Shown piece by piece: positions 18,869 through 28,179 of a stretch of 64,000 nt of DNA. The notes beneath the pieces were generated by a model. It made no database searches. It was not told where the DNA came from and saw only the letters and a program-made list of their open reading frames with translations. The translations under genes and the position numbers were made by a program. Position 1 is the first letter of the stretch. Each line of letters opens with the position of its first letter. This DNA comes from Peristeroidobacter soli (lineage in GTDB: Bacteria > Pseudomonadota > Gammaproteobacteria > Steroidobacterales > Steroidobacteraceae), in the NCBI RefSeq assembly GCF_004138485.1, contig NZ_RYEV01000005.1, positions 668,827 to 732,826 on the forward strand. Direction: 5' to 3'.

Positions 18869-18904
18869 AATAAGAGGCCGGGCTGAGGGGCCTGAAGGGC
18901 CGAA

Positions 18905-19126
18905 TCAACGCGACCGCAGACCCACTGCGATCGGAACGCGCGTGGCGCGTAGAGCTGGCAGCAAACCTCCGATGAGGCCCAGCAGTACGGCGAGTGCGAA
19001 CGCGATGCCGACGGACGCCGGCGTGACCGCGAGCTCATAGACGAGCTGCGATGGACTGCTGGTGCTGCCGATCATGTTGATGGCGCGGTAGGCCGGCCAG
19101 AATGAGCGGTAGATATTTCGGACCAC
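18905..19126 (-). pseudogene. C-terminal remnant of an FtsX/MacB-type ABC transporter permease
   Basis: The reverse strand encodes about 73 residues ending GGLLPALRATRVPIAVGLRS, preceded by a hydrophobic helix. This is the typical C-terminus of FtsX-family permeases. A TGA lies immediately upstream of the first codon and no ATPase or extracellular domain is present, so the rest of the gene has been lost. The fragment lies between the aminopeptidase and chitinase genes and may mark a rearrangement point. Confidence 0.6.
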
Positions 19127-19158
19127 TCATCGCTGGCTTGCCTCCATCCTTTGGTGGA

Positions 19159-20712
19159 TTACCGAGCGGTAATCATCCGCACGTACCGATCGAGCACCCT
19201 GACGCCGAATGCAGCAGCGCCGGGAGGCGAAGTGGCCAAAGCGTCGGCTTCGCGCCAGGCCATGCCGGCGATATCGAGATGGGCCCACGGTGTGCCGCTT
19301 TCGATCCAGGATCCAATGAAGTGCGCGCCGTGTCCGGCGCCGCCGCCCATCGTGCGGCCCGTGCTGTTGCGGATGTCGGCGATCGGTGATTCGAGATCCT
19401 TCGCGTACGAGGGGTGCAGGGGCATGCGCCACAGATACTCGCCGGATTGTTCGCCGGCGCTGATCAGATGGGCCGCCAACTGATCGTCTCGAGAGAACAG
19501 ACCCGCGTAGTCATCTCCCAATGCGGTGGTAATCGCGCCCGTGAGCGTTGCCAGGTCGATGACGACGCGTGGTTTGAACTGCTTCTGCGCGTACCACACG
19601 GCATCCGAGAGCACCATGCGCCCCTCGGCATCGGTGCTCATGATCTCGAACGTCCGGCCGGACATCGTGCGAACGACGTCGCCCGGACGTGAAGCGGCGG
19701 CGTCGGGCATGTTCTCGGCCAGCGCGGCAATCGCCACTGCATTGACCGGCGCCTTTCGGCCCGCCAGCGCCAGCACCGCGCCAGTGACGGCGGCGGCTCC
19801 GGACATGTCGGTCTTCATGCGCCACATGCCATCGTTGGGCTTGATGGACACGCCGCCGCTGTCGAAGGTGATGCCCTTGCCGACGAAAGCAAACGGCGCG
19901 TCGCCCGACTTGCTGCCGTCGTAACGCACGACGAGCAGGCGAGGCGGACGGGCGCTGCCTTTGCCGACGCTGAGCATGCCGCCCATGCCGAGCTTCTCCA
20001 TCGCCGGAACGTCCAGCACTTCGATGCGAACGTTCGCGAGGCCACGGAAGGCTTCGCGTGTGCGATCGACGAAGCTCTCTGGATAGATTTCGTTGGCGGG
20101 TTCGGTGATGAGGTCGCGGGTAAACCGGACCGCCGTTGCTACTGGCCGCCATTGCGCCAGATACGTTGCGCTGGCCGCATCGCCGGCCGGCGTGCGGACG
20201 ATGATCTCGCCTTCGCCGAGCACCGGCGCATTGGCAGGAGCCTGGCGATATTTGTTGAATCGATACTGTCCGAGCTCGGCGCCGAACGCCAGGTGCGCGC
20301 CGGCATCGGTTTGCGCGCCCGGCCACAGAATCTCGACCCGCTTGACCGGGCTGCGGGCAGCCACCTGGCCAACCCAGCCGCCGACATCCTCGAGCAAGCG
20401 TGGGGAAGCAGCCTCGTTGCCCGTGCCAATCAAGATGACGCGCTCGTAAGGTCCGACGCCGCCCAGGTCGAGCACCTTATCGCGCTCGCCACGGTAATTC
20501 ATCGCCGTCACCGCACGCCGGAGTGCGCCACTTGACGCCGTGTCGACCTCGGCGAACGCGCCTTCCTGCGGCACATCCTGTCGCACTGACAGAGCAATGG
20601 TCCCCGAGGACGGCACTACATAGGGGGCGAATTTTATCTCTCGCTGTGCCAGGGCCTGCGTAGCGCCCAACGTCAGCAACAGGGCAGGAACAAGCCGTAC
20701 TAGTCCTCGCAT
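19159..20712 (-). CDS. Secreted/periplasmic M17 leucyl aminopeptidase
   Basis: The ATG at 20712 is preferred because it starts a signal peptide (RLVPALLLTLGATQALAQ); the longer frame adds unrelated residues. The 517-residue protein has the M17 two-domain layout. Its C-terminal catalytic domain contains GKGITFDSGGVSIKP and the metal-binding/active-site motif STDAEGRM (NTDAEGR in most members). It should release N-terminal amino acids from peptides with two divalent metals. Most M17 enzymes are cytoplasmic, so the signal peptide is notable and fits periplasmic finishing of imported peptides. It is divergent from module C. Confidence 0.92.
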   Translation of the reverse strand: MRGLVRLVPALLLTLGATQALAQREIKFAPYVVPSSGTIALSVRQDVPQEGAFAEVDTASSGALRRAVTAMNYRGERDKVLDLGGVGPYERVILIGTGNEAASPRLLEDVGGWVGQVAARSPVKRVEILWPGAQTDAGAHLAFGAELGQYRFNKYRQAPANAPVLGEGEIIVRTPAGDAASATYLAQWRPVATAVRFTRDLITEPANEIYPESFVDRTREAFRGLANVRIEVLDVPAMEKLGMGGMLSVGKGSARPPRLLVVRYDGSKSGDAPFAFVGKGITFDSGGVSIKPNDGMWRMKTDMSGAAAVTGAVLALAGRKAPVNAVAIAALAENMPDAAASRPGDVVRTMSGRTFEIMSTDAEGRMVLSDAVWYAQKQFKPRVVIDLATLTGAITTALGDDYAGLFSRDDQLAAHLISAGEQSGEYLWRMPLHPSYAKDLESPIADIRNSTGRTMGGGAGHGAHFIGSWIESGTPWAHLDIAGMAWREADALATSPPGAAAFGVRVLDRYVRMITAR

Positions 20713-20881
20713 CGTCTCTCGCTCGTGGCCAATGAGGTTGGTGATTGTACCGGCGGTGGAGGCCGGAGTGCAGCGACAGGCGAACAAGACTGATAAAGAA
20801 CATCAGACGGGTGGTATCGGGCCGGACCTCATCGCCAAATGGGCGCCAGTGGAATTTTTTTCTGACGTCCGCCGAGGACTT

Positions 20882-20904
20882 GGCAACACGTTCATTGCTA
20901 TGTC
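20882..20904 (+). promoter_or_regulatory. Candidate module C ECF promoter in front of the sigma gene
   Basis: GGCAAC, 14 bases, GTC lies 12 bases before the sigma ATG. GGTAAC-N14-GTC occurs upstream of the module C receptor at 22414-22436. The GG-AAC/GTC pattern resembles general ECF promoters. The conserved stretch is short. Confidence 0.4.
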
Positions 20905-20915
20905 ATCTTCGATTC

Positions 20916-21398
20916 ATGTTCTGGTTCACGGCTCATCTGCGGCGTCTTCAGAGCGTTCTCCGCCGCCGCGGTCACAGTCGTGAGGATGCGGAAGACCTGA
21001 TTCACGAGGCGTTCCTGCGCGTGCAGGCTTACTGCGACGAGGGTGGCGAAGTGCGTGAGCAGGAGGCGTTTCTGGTGCGCTCCGTGCTCAACCTGGCGCG
21101 AGACGCGCGCCAGCGGGCTCACCTCGATCTCTACGAGCGTCAGCCGGTCGAGGAGTTCACGATTCTCGACACCTCGCCGCGTCCCGACGAAGTGCTGGAC
21201 GCCGAACAGCGGTTGAGCGAATTGCGCGAGGCCTTGAACGCCATCAATCCGCGCACCTGTCAGGCTTTTTTCCTGCATCGGGTCGATGGGCTGAGTTACG
21301 CCCAGATCGCCGAGCATTTCGATATCAGTGTCAGTGCGGTCGAGAAGCACATTGCCAAGGCGATGTCGGTCGTCGGACGAAGGCTGCTGCAACGATGA
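20916..21398 (+). CDS. Module C ECF sigma factor (FecI-like)
   Basis: The ATG at 20916 begins the conserved region (FWFTAHLRRLQSVLRRRGHS), giving 160 residues; the upstream extension does not look like sigma sequence. The sigma-2 helices include REDAEDLIHEAFLRVQAY and FLVRSVLNLARDARQRAH. The sigma-4 helix-turn-helix is SYAQIAEHFDISVSAVEKHI. Its stop overlaps the fecR start by four bases. The candidate promoter is so close that the mRNA leader would be very short. Confidence 0.92.
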   Translation: MFWFTAHLRRLQSVLRRRGHSREDAEDLIHEAFLRVQAYCDEGGEVREQEAFLVRSVLNLARDARQRAHLDLYERQPVEEFTILDTSPRPDEVLDAEQRLSELREALNAINPRTCQAFFLHRVDGLSYAQIAEHFDISVSAVEKHIAKAMSVVGRRLLQR

Positions 21399-22387
21399 GC
21401 AAGGAAGTCGCTGAAACGCAGCCGGGCTGCACTCCCGCCGAGATCGACGAGGCGGCGGTCTGGATCGCGCGATTGCATGCGCCCGACCGGACTCTGCAAG
21501 TGGAGCGCGGTTTCAAACGTTGGCTGGCGGGCAGTCCGGGCCGCGCGCGGGCTTTCGAAATCGTCTCCGATGGCTGGGAGCTTGCCGGGCGGCTTCAGCA
21601 CCAACCGTTTCCGCGCATGAGCCGGTGGCAGCGCGCGGGTTTTCGCGAAGGCTTCATGCGGGCGTCGGCCGTGGTTGCCGCGATGTCCGTGCTCGTGGTG
21701 GTCGCTCTGGTGTTCTATTTCCGGGCCGAGGGAGTGAGCACGAGCGTCGGAGAGCAACGAGTGCTCACGCTCGAAGACGGCAGCCGGATCACGCTCAATA
21801 CGTCGACCCGCATCGTCACTCACTACGATGAGCACGTGCGCAAAGTGGAGCTGCGCTCGGGCGAGGCGCTGTTCGAAGTGGTCAAGAAGGAGGCGTCCTG
21901 GCCGTTCGTCGTGGTCGCGGGCGATCGGACCATCACCGCGCTGGGCACCTCGTTCGTGGTGCGCGAAGACGCGAAGGGCACTTCGGTGGTGTTGATGGAA
22001 GGGCGGGTCTCGGTCGCCAGCGCCGAGGGCCAACGAGCCGCGCCGCAAGTGTTGTCGCCCGGTCAGCGCGTCACGTTCGCCAACGGCGAGGCGTCGCTGG
22101 ACGAACCGGTCGTGCAGAAAGTCGTCGCATGGCGTTTCGGACAGGTGGATCTGGAGGACACCACGCTCGAAGCGGCGGCGGAAGAAATGAATCGTTACAG
22201 CACCGTCAAGCTGTCCATCGCCACACCCGAGGCGCGGAAGCTGCGCGTCAACGGCGTGTTTCGTACTGGAGATACCGCGAGCTTTGCCGCCGCGCTGGCG
22301 GCGACCTATGGTCTCACTGTGGTAAGCGCACCCGACACCATCGTTCTCGAAGGCGAGCCGCGAGCCTCGAACGGCTTCGCAAAATAA
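21395..22387 (+). CDS. Module C FecR-type anti-sigma factor
   Basis: This 330-residue protein shows an N-terminal cytoplasmic region (DEAAVWIARLHAPDRTLQ), a transmembrane helix at about 88-108 (ASAVVAAMSVLVVVALVFYF) and a periplasmic FecR domain with GEALFEVVKKEASWPFVVVA and ITALGTSFVV. The C-terminal STN-partner segment includes TTLEAAAEEMNRYSTVK. It should relay the state of the module C receptor to the overlapping upstream sigma factor. Confidence 0.94.
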   Translation: MSKEVAETQPGCTPAEIDEAAVWIARLHAPDRTLQVERGFKRWLAGSPGRARAFEIVSDGWELAGRLQHQPFPRMSRWQRAGFREGFMRASAVVAAMSVLVVVALVFYFRAEGVSTSVGEQRVLTLEDGSRITLNTSTRIVTHYDEHVRKVELRSGEALFEVVKKEASWPFVVVAGDRTITALGTSFVVREDAKGTSVVLMEGRVSVASAEGQRAAPQVLSPGQRVTFANGEASLDEPVVQKVVAWRFGQVDLEDTTLEAAAEEMNRYSTVKLSIATPEARKLRVNGVFRTGDTASFAAALAATYGLTVVSAPDTIVLEGEPRASNGFAK

Positions 22388-22413
22388 ATGCAACTCTTCG
22401 AGTGCTTCGCTGA

Positions 22414-22436
22414 GGTAACGGCTCACGTCGTCCGTC
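22414..22436 (+). promoter_or_regulatory. Candidate module C ECF promoter in front of the receptor
   Basis: GGTAAC-N14-GTC lies 60 bases before the receptor ATG and matches the spacing of the element before the module C sigma gene. Beyond these bases the two regions differ. Confidence 0.4.
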
Positions 22437-22495
22437 TGGTCATTTGCCGGGTCAACACGGCACTGGCAAGACCGATAACGACGGGGAGCAAAGCG

Positions 22496-25063
22496 ATGCA
22501 AGACAAGATCCGCGCGCTCGGCGCGACGGCGGTGATGGCGTCCTGTGGATTGGTGGCGAGCCCGGCGAGCTGCGCCGACGGCGGCCTGCAATTCGATCTG
22601 CCCGCTCAGACACTCGAACAGTCGTTGCGTGCTGTGAGCAAGAGCACCGGCACGAACATCCTGATCGATCGTGACCTGGTCAAGGATCACGACGTGCCGG
22701 CGCTCAAGGCTCGGCTCACTCTCGATGAAGTGCTGGCACGGCTGCTGCTCGGCACGGGGCTGCGTCACCGCTTCATCGATGAGCGCACCGTCGTGCTGGC
22801 ACCGATCGTCGAGTCGTCCTCGCTCGAAAGATCCAAAACCACGGGCTTTTCGCTCGCCTCGATGATGCTGGCATTGATGGGGCCGTTAGCAGTGTCGGCG
22901 CAGAACGGGCCCACGCTCGACCACAACGGCGAAACCCTCGAGGTTGTCAATGTCTTCGGCACGCTCGACAACGAACTGAGCATCGGCTCGAAGTCGGGTC
23001 AATCGCTGCGCGAGACGCCGAAGTCCGTCACCATCGTGACGCGCGAGCGACTCGAAGAGCAGAATCTCACGTCTCTGGTCGACGCGCTGAATCAAACAAC
23101 CGGTGTCACGCTCGCGAGCTACAGCAGCGTCGACAGCTTTTTCTTCTCACGCGGCTTCCGGGTGCAGACCATGCAGTTGGATGGCGGAGCGCCGGCTTAC
23201 ACGGGCGACTTCGGTGCGTTCCTGACTCCGGACATGGCGGTTTACGATCACGTGGAAATGCTTCGTGGTGTGGACGGTATGTACACGGGCGCCGGCGAGC
23301 CGGGCGGTGTAATCAATCTGGTGCGTAAGCGTGCGCAAGACGCACCAGCGCTGAGTTTGAATGTCTCGGCGGGTCGCTGGAATTTCGGACGGGTCGAAGT
23401 GGACGCGACCGGGCCGCTCACCGATGACGGCCGGCTGCGGGGCCGCATCGTCGGCGCGTATGAAAACAAAGACTACTTCTATGATCGCGGCGAGTCGGAC
23501 AAGAAAATCGGTTTCGGCACGCTCGAATACGATCTGACTGCCGCGACGCTGCTGATCGCCGGCGTGAGCTACGAGCGACGCAAGGAAGACGGTTATTTCA
23601 TCCAGGGCTTTCCGCGCTTCTCGGATGGCACCGATCTGAATCTGCCGCGCAGTAAAAGCATGGCGCCGGACTGGAGCCATTGGTATCTGACCAGCAAGGA
23701 AGCGTTCGCGCGCGTGGAGCAACGTTATGGCGACAGCGGTGTGCTCAAGTTGAATCTCACCCGCTTGCAGCAGGACAGCGAGAACGTTCAATACATCGCC
23801 TACGGTTCGGTCGATCCCATCACTCGCGCGGGCACGGTCTCCTACGGCCGTTCCAGCACTTTTGCGTCCAAGCAGAATCTGGCCGATCTGTCGGCCAACG
23901 GCACGTTCCCGTTGTTCGGCGGCGAACACCGTTACACCCTCGGTGTCGACTACTCAGAGATCGACGGCGGCGGGCAGAGGGGGCGGCAGATGGTCGGCTA
24001 CGATTATCCGGGGCCGGCGATCGACGTGTTCGCGCCGTTCGATCCATCGTTGTATCCGCGACCCGAGTTGGTCACGACCGGCGTCTATCCCGAGAACGGT
24101 CAGAAGCAGCACGGCTTCTACGGCACACTCGGGCTGCAGCTGGCGGAGCCGCTGCGACTCACGCTCGGCGGTCGTTATGGCGTGTACAAGTACGAGCAGA
24201 TCTATCGCCCCGTCAACGCCGACGGTTCGCTCGGCGATCCTTCACGGACTCGTTACGACGACAGCAAGTTCATTCCCAGCGCCGCCCTCAGCTGGGATTT
24301 CGCGAGCGACTGGTCCGCGTACCTCAGCTACGGCGAAACGTTCAAGGTGCAGGCGAATCTGCTCAAGGGGCCGGAGCCGGGGTCGCCGCTCGATCCGGTG
24401 GTGGGCGATAGCGTCGAGCTCGGCGTGAAAGGCGAGATCGGCGGTTTCAACACCGCGTTCGCTATCTATCAAGTCAAGCGCAGCGGGCAGGGCGTGCGAG
24501 ACCCCGACCCGCGCTACCCGCCCGTGTTCGACCCGACCGACGGCAGCGATTGTTGTTATCTGGATCAGGGCGAGGTCATCAGCAAGGGCCTCGACGCCGA
24601 GATCAGCGGCACGCTGCTGCCGGGGCTGCAGCTGTTTGCCGGCTACACGTACAACACCAACGAATACAAGGGTGCACAGGATGGCTTCTGGGGCAGCGGC
24701 GGCTATTTCCTGAACATCACGCCCAAGCACATGGCGAAGATCTGGACGACCTGGCAGTTGCCGGGCGCCTGGTCGCGAGTGACCGTGAATGCCGGGGTGA
24801 TCGCGCAGAGCGAGAATTACGTCGAGGGCACGGTGCTCGCAACCGCGGGCAGCACTACGCCGGTTCCCTTCCGTTTCGCGCAGGACGCGTACTCGGTGTG
24901 GAATGCATCGGTGCAGTATCGTTTGAACGAGACCTGGTCGCTGGGGCTGTATGGCGACAATCTGTTCGACAAGAAGTATTACTCGGTGTTGGGTAGCACT
25001 TATACGGAAAACAGCTACGGCACTCCGCGCAGCTATGTGCTGACCGTGCGCGCCAGGTTCTAA
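22496..25063 (+). CDS. Module C STN-domain TonB-dependent receptor, siderophore-receptor type
   Basis: The ATG at 22496 with GGGGAG upstream gives 855 residues. A signal peptide (to about residue 27) is followed by the STN domain at about 30-105 (FDLPAQTLEQSLRAVSKSTG). Residues 117-136 form a second signal-peptide-like hydrophobic stretch (FSLASMMLALMGPLAVSAQ) before the plug. The plug has RETPKSVTIVTRERL and FFFSRGFRVQTMQLDGG, patterns of the TonB-siderophore receptor subfamily. The barrel ends YGTPRSYVLTVRARF. Despite the siderophore-type plug, the downstream genes are amide hydrolases, so the ligand may be a peptide or peptidic siderophore. Confidence 0.93.
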   Translation: MQDKIRALGATAVMASCGLVASPASCADGGLQFDLPAQTLEQSLRAVSKSTGTNILIDRDLVKDHDVPALKARLTLDEVLARLLLGTGLRHRFIDERTVVLAPIVESSSLERSKTTGFSLASMMLALMGPLAVSAQNGPTLDHNGETLEVVNVFGTLDNELSIGSKSGQSLRETPKSVTIVTRERLEEQNLTSLVDALNQTTGVTLASYSSVDSFFFSRGFRVQTMQLDGGAPAYTGDFGAFLTPDMAVYDHVEMLRGVDGMYTGAGEPGGVINLVRKRAQDAPALSLNVSAGRWNFGRVEVDATGPLTDDGRLRGRIVGAYENKDYFYDRGESDKKIGFGTLEYDLTAATLLIAGVSYERRKEDGYFIQGFPRFSDGTDLNLPRSKSMAPDWSHWYLTSKEAFARVEQRYGDSGVLKLNLTRLQQDSENVQYIAYGSVDPITRAGTVSYGRSSTFASKQNLADLSANGTFPLFGGEHRYTLGVDYSEIDGGGQRGRQMVGYDYPGPAIDVFAPFDPSLYPRPELVTTGVYPENGQKQHGFYGTLGLQLAEPLRLTLGGRYGVYKYEQIYRPVNADGSLGDPSRTRYDDSKFIPSAALSWDFASDWSAYLSYGETFKVQANLLKGPEPGSPLDPVVGDSVELGVKGEIGGFNTAFAIYQVKRSGQGVRDPDPRYPPVFDPTDGSDCCYLDQGEVISKGLDAEISGTLLPGLQLFAGYTYNTNEYKGAQDGFWGSGGYFLNITPKHMAKIWTTWQLPGAWSRVTVNAGVIAQSENYVEGTVLATAGSTTPVPFRFAQDAYSVWNASVQYRLNETWSLGLYGDNLFDKKYYSVLGSTYTENSYGTPRSYVLTVRARF

Positions 25064-25080
25064 TTCAAACGATCAGACTC

Positions 25081-26613
25081 ATGAATAAAGCAACGGCTTC
25101 ATTGTTGTCCGTGCTCATCCCTGTTGGTTTCGGGATGAGCGCACCGGCCACCGCGACTCAGCCTCCACCGGAGAAGATGCAGGCGGCGCGGGCGGCGATC
25201 ATTCAACGCATGCAGGAGCGAGATATTCCTTCCGTGGCCATCGCTGCCTGGAAGGACGGCCAGATCGTCTGGGAGGAGGGACTTGGCTGGGCCGACCGCG
25301 CCAACCGTATTGCCGCGACCGAGCACACCATGTACATGCTCGCATCGTTGTCCAAGACGCTCACGGCGACGGGCTTGATGACGCTGGTGCAGGCTGGCAA
25401 GGTCGATCTGGACAAGCCGGCCAACGACTATCTCGGTGACGACAAGCTCACTTCGTACGTGGGCAATGCCAAAGACGTGACGGTGCGCACGCTCGCGAAT
25501 CACACGTCGGGCTTGCCGGGCAGCGATCAATGGTTCTACGGCGCGGCGATGGCGGATGCGCCCACTATCAGCGATGCGATTCGTCGCTACGGCATTCTCG
25601 TCGCGCCCGCGGGCGAGCGCTATCGTTACTCCAACCTTGGCTATGGCGTGCTCGGGCATTTGCTCTCGCGTGTGTCTGGCAAGAGCTATGGCCAGTTCAT
25701 GCAGGAGGCCGTGTTCACGCCGCTGGGCATGACTCGCTCGGCATTGGACGTCATGCCCGGCTTCGAGGCACACAAGGCGCAGCGTTACGATTACGCCGGT
25801 CGCCCGATACCAGACTACGCATCGGTCGAGCCTGCATCGGCGACACTGTATTCCAGCGCGCACGACCTGGCTCGCTACGGCATGTTCATGCTCAAGAACC
25901 GGCTGCCCGATCAACGCGCCGTGCTCACCGACGCGAGCATCGACCGCATGAGCAGGCAACCGGCCCGGGAGAGCGCCGATTCCTCGTACGGCATCGGTCT
26001 GGTGATCGAGGATATCGGCGGCCATCACACCATCGGTCATTCCGGTTCCGCTTCCGGTGTCAGTTCCAACTTCGTGCTGGTGCCCGAGCAGAACGCCGGC
26101 ATCGTGATGCTGGCCAATATCGACGGCGGGGTGCCGACTGACCTGCAATACGACGTGCTCAAGACGATGTTGCCTTCATGGCAGGAGCCGCCACCGGCAT
26201 CCAAGAAACCGGTCGCGGCCGACGATGCGTTCAAACCGAACGCCGAGCTCACCGGCCGCTGGCAGGGCCGGGTGCACACCTACGAAGGCGATCTGCCGAT
26301 GACGCTGGATATCGAGGCCTCGGGCGACGTGCACGTACGCATCGGTGGCGATCCGAAATTTCCCAGCCGGAGCACCGTGCGCATGGCGGCGCTGCTGAAC
26401 GATGTGAAGTTCAAGGACGGTGAGCTGACCGGCAAGGCGCTGAGTCAGATCGAGACCACCGATACGGCTCGCCATCCGCACACGGTGTCGCTGTATCTCA
26501 AGCAGCGCGGACAGGTGCTCAACGGTGTCGCGACCGCGGTCTCGCTTTATGACGGCTTGTGGATCTACGGTCTGCCATACTGGACGGAATTGAAGAAGAC
26601 CTCCGACCGGTGA
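25081..26613 (+). CDS. Secreted serine hydrolase, beta-lactamase/S12 fold (paralogue 1)
   Basis: The 510-residue exported protein carries the three penicillin-binding-protein-like motifs in order: SLSK (Ser89, Lys92), YSN (Tyr183, Asn185) and HSG (His320). About 130 C-terminal residues form a lipocalin-like extension. Family members are D-aminopeptidases, D,D-peptidases, esterases or beta-lactamases. It begins 17 bases after the receptor stop, so it is probably co-transcribed. The segment TGLMTLVQAGKVDL is identical in the paralogues at 26702 and 42393. Substrate cannot be assigned; D-amino-acid-containing or cyclic peptides would fit the context. Confidence 0.88.
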   Translation: MNKATASLLSVLIPVGFGMSAPATATQPPPEKMQAARAAIIQRMQERDIPSVAIAAWKDGQIVWEEGLGWADRANRIAATEHTMYMLASLSKTLTATGLMTLVQAGKVDLDKPANDYLGDDKLTSYVGNAKDVTVRTLANHTSGLPGSDQWFYGAAMADAPTISDAIRRYGILVAPAGERYRYSNLGYGVLGHLLSRVSGKSYGQFMQEAVFTPLGMTRSALDVMPGFEAHKAQRYDYAGRPIPDYASVEPASATLYSSAHDLARYGMFMLKNRLPDQRAVLTDASIDRMSRQPARESADSSYGIGLVIEDIGGHHTIGHSGSASGVSSNFVLVPEQNAGIVMLANIDGGVPTDLQYDVLKTMLPSWQEPPPASKKPVAADDAFKPNAELTGRWQGRVHTYEGDLPMTLDIEASGDVHVRIGGDPKFPSRSTVRMAALLNDVKFKDGELTGKALSQIETTDTARHPHTVSLYLKQRGQVLNGVATAVSLYDGLWIYGLPYWTELKKTSDR

Positions 26614-26701
26614 TTTAGGTGGTTTCGCCGATGCGGCCCGGTCGCGGCATCGAAAACACTGAATCGGTATGCCCGTCGGGCTCAGAACTCCAGGACCTAG
26701 A

Positions 26702-28168
26702 ATGACCCTATCGAAAAAAGCTGGCCCGATGGTGGCAGTGCTGTTGCTGGTGGCAGGCGCGCCGGCCATCGCGGCCGATCGCTTCGATGAGATTCGCAGT
26801 TACATCCGTGCGCAGATGGTCGAGCAGTCGGTGCCGTCCATCTCCGTGGCGGTGGCCAAAGACGGCAAGATTCTTTGGGAGGAGTCGTTCGGCTGGGCGG
26901 ACCGCGAGAAGCGCATCGAAGCGACACCGCATACCATGTATTCGCTGGCCTCGATCTCCAAGCCCATCACCGCCACTGGCCTGATGACCCTGGTGCAGGC
27001 AGGCAAGGTCGATCTGGACAAGCCCATCAACGACTATCTGGGCAACGCCAAGCTGCGCGCTCGCGTGGGCGACGCCAAGGACGCGACAGTGAGACGGGTA
27101 GCCAACCACACGTCGGGTCTGCCCACGTACTACCAGTTCTTCTACGCCGACGAGCCCTACACACGCCCGTCGATGGACGAAACCATTCTTCGCTACGGCA
27201 ATCTGGTCACGGCGCCGGGCGAGACTTATGAATATTCGAATATCGGCTTCGGCGTGCTCGACTACGTCATCTCGCGCACCTCGGGGACGAGCTATGCCGA
27301 GTTCATGCGTCGCGAAGTGTTCGTGCCGTTGGGCATGACACGGACCTCGGTCGATATCGGCCCCGGCCTCGAGCCGTTCGCCGCCACTCGCTACGGCAAG
27401 GACGGCTTGCCGATTCCGTTCTACGACTTCGATCATCCCGGCGCTTCCGCGGTGTTCTCCAGCGCTCACGATCTGGTGCGCTTCGGCATGTTCCATTTGA
27501 AGGCGCACTTACCCGATCAGAAGCCCATCCTGACCGATGCATCCATCGATCAGATGCATGTGCGGACCGCCGGCACGTCGGAGAATGGGTACGCCATCGG
27601 CTTCGCCACCAGCAACAAGAACAATCATGAGATGGTGGCGCACTCGGGCGGCATGGGCGGCGTGCACACGCAGATGCAGCTGTTTCCCAACGACAAGCTG
27701 GCGATCGTGGTGCTCGCCAACTCGGCCGCGCGCTTGCCGAGCCAGGTGGCCGATCGGATCGCCAACAAGATGCTGGCCAAGTGGCCATTGCCGCCGGAGC
27801 GCAAGCGTCAGGAACCGGAGCCATTCGCGCCGTCGCAGGCATTGGTAGGCACCTGGAAAGGCTCGCTCGCCACTTACGTGAACGACGTTCCCGTCGAGCT
27901 GCGCTTTCTGAGCAGCGGCGATGTCCATGCCAAGTTCGGCGATCAGCTGACCACGCTGGTCAATGAGCCCAGCTTCAAGGACGGAGTGTTCCACGGCTAT
28001 CTCGCATCTCGCATCGGTACCCCCGATACCGAGCGCACGCCCTACACGATTGAGCTGTCCCTGCGACTGCGCGGCGACGTGCTCAATGGCGATGCCAGCG
28101 CCGACGGTACCGATGGGCCGCGCGTGCGTAACGCGCTGGCGCATTGGATCGAACTGAAGAAGCAGTGA
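26702..28168 (+). CDS. Secreted serine hydrolase, beta-lactamase/S12 fold (paralogue 2)
   Basis: The ATG at 26702 starts the signal peptide (MVAVLLLVAGAPAIAADR), giving 488 residues. The motifs are SISK (Ser84, Lys87), YSN (Tyr178, Asn180) and HSG (His314), with the same C-terminal extension ending HWIELKKQ as in paralogue 1. The two are tandem duplicates with strong identity around TGLMTLVQAGKVDLDKP. A gap of 88 bases separates them, and I see no clear promoter there. It is probably part of the module C hydrolase operon. Confidence 0.87.
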   Translation: MTLSKKAGPMVAVLLLVAGAPAIAADRFDEIRSYIRAQMVEQSVPSISVAVAKDGKILWEESFGWADREKRIEATPHTMYSLASISKPITATGLMTLVQAGKVDLDKPINDYLGNAKLRARVGDAKDATVRRVANHTSGLPTYYQFFYADEPYTRPSMDETILRYGNLVTAPGETYEYSNIGFGVLDYVISRTSGTSYAEFMRREVFVPLGMTRTSVDIGPGLEPFAATRYGKDGLPIPFYDFDHPGASAVFSSAHDLVRFGMFHLKAHLPDQKPILTDASIDQMHVRTAGTSENGYAIGFATSNKNNHEMVAHSGGMGGVHTQMQLFPNDKLAIVVLANSAARLPSQVADRIANKMLAKWPLPPERKRQEPEPFAPSQALVGTWKGSLATYVNDVPVELRFLSSGDVHAKFGDQLTTLVNEPSFKDGVFHGYLASRIGTPDTERTPYTIELSLRLRGDVLNGDASADGTDGPRVRNALAHWIELKKQ

Positions 28169-28179
28169 GATTCGGTCCG

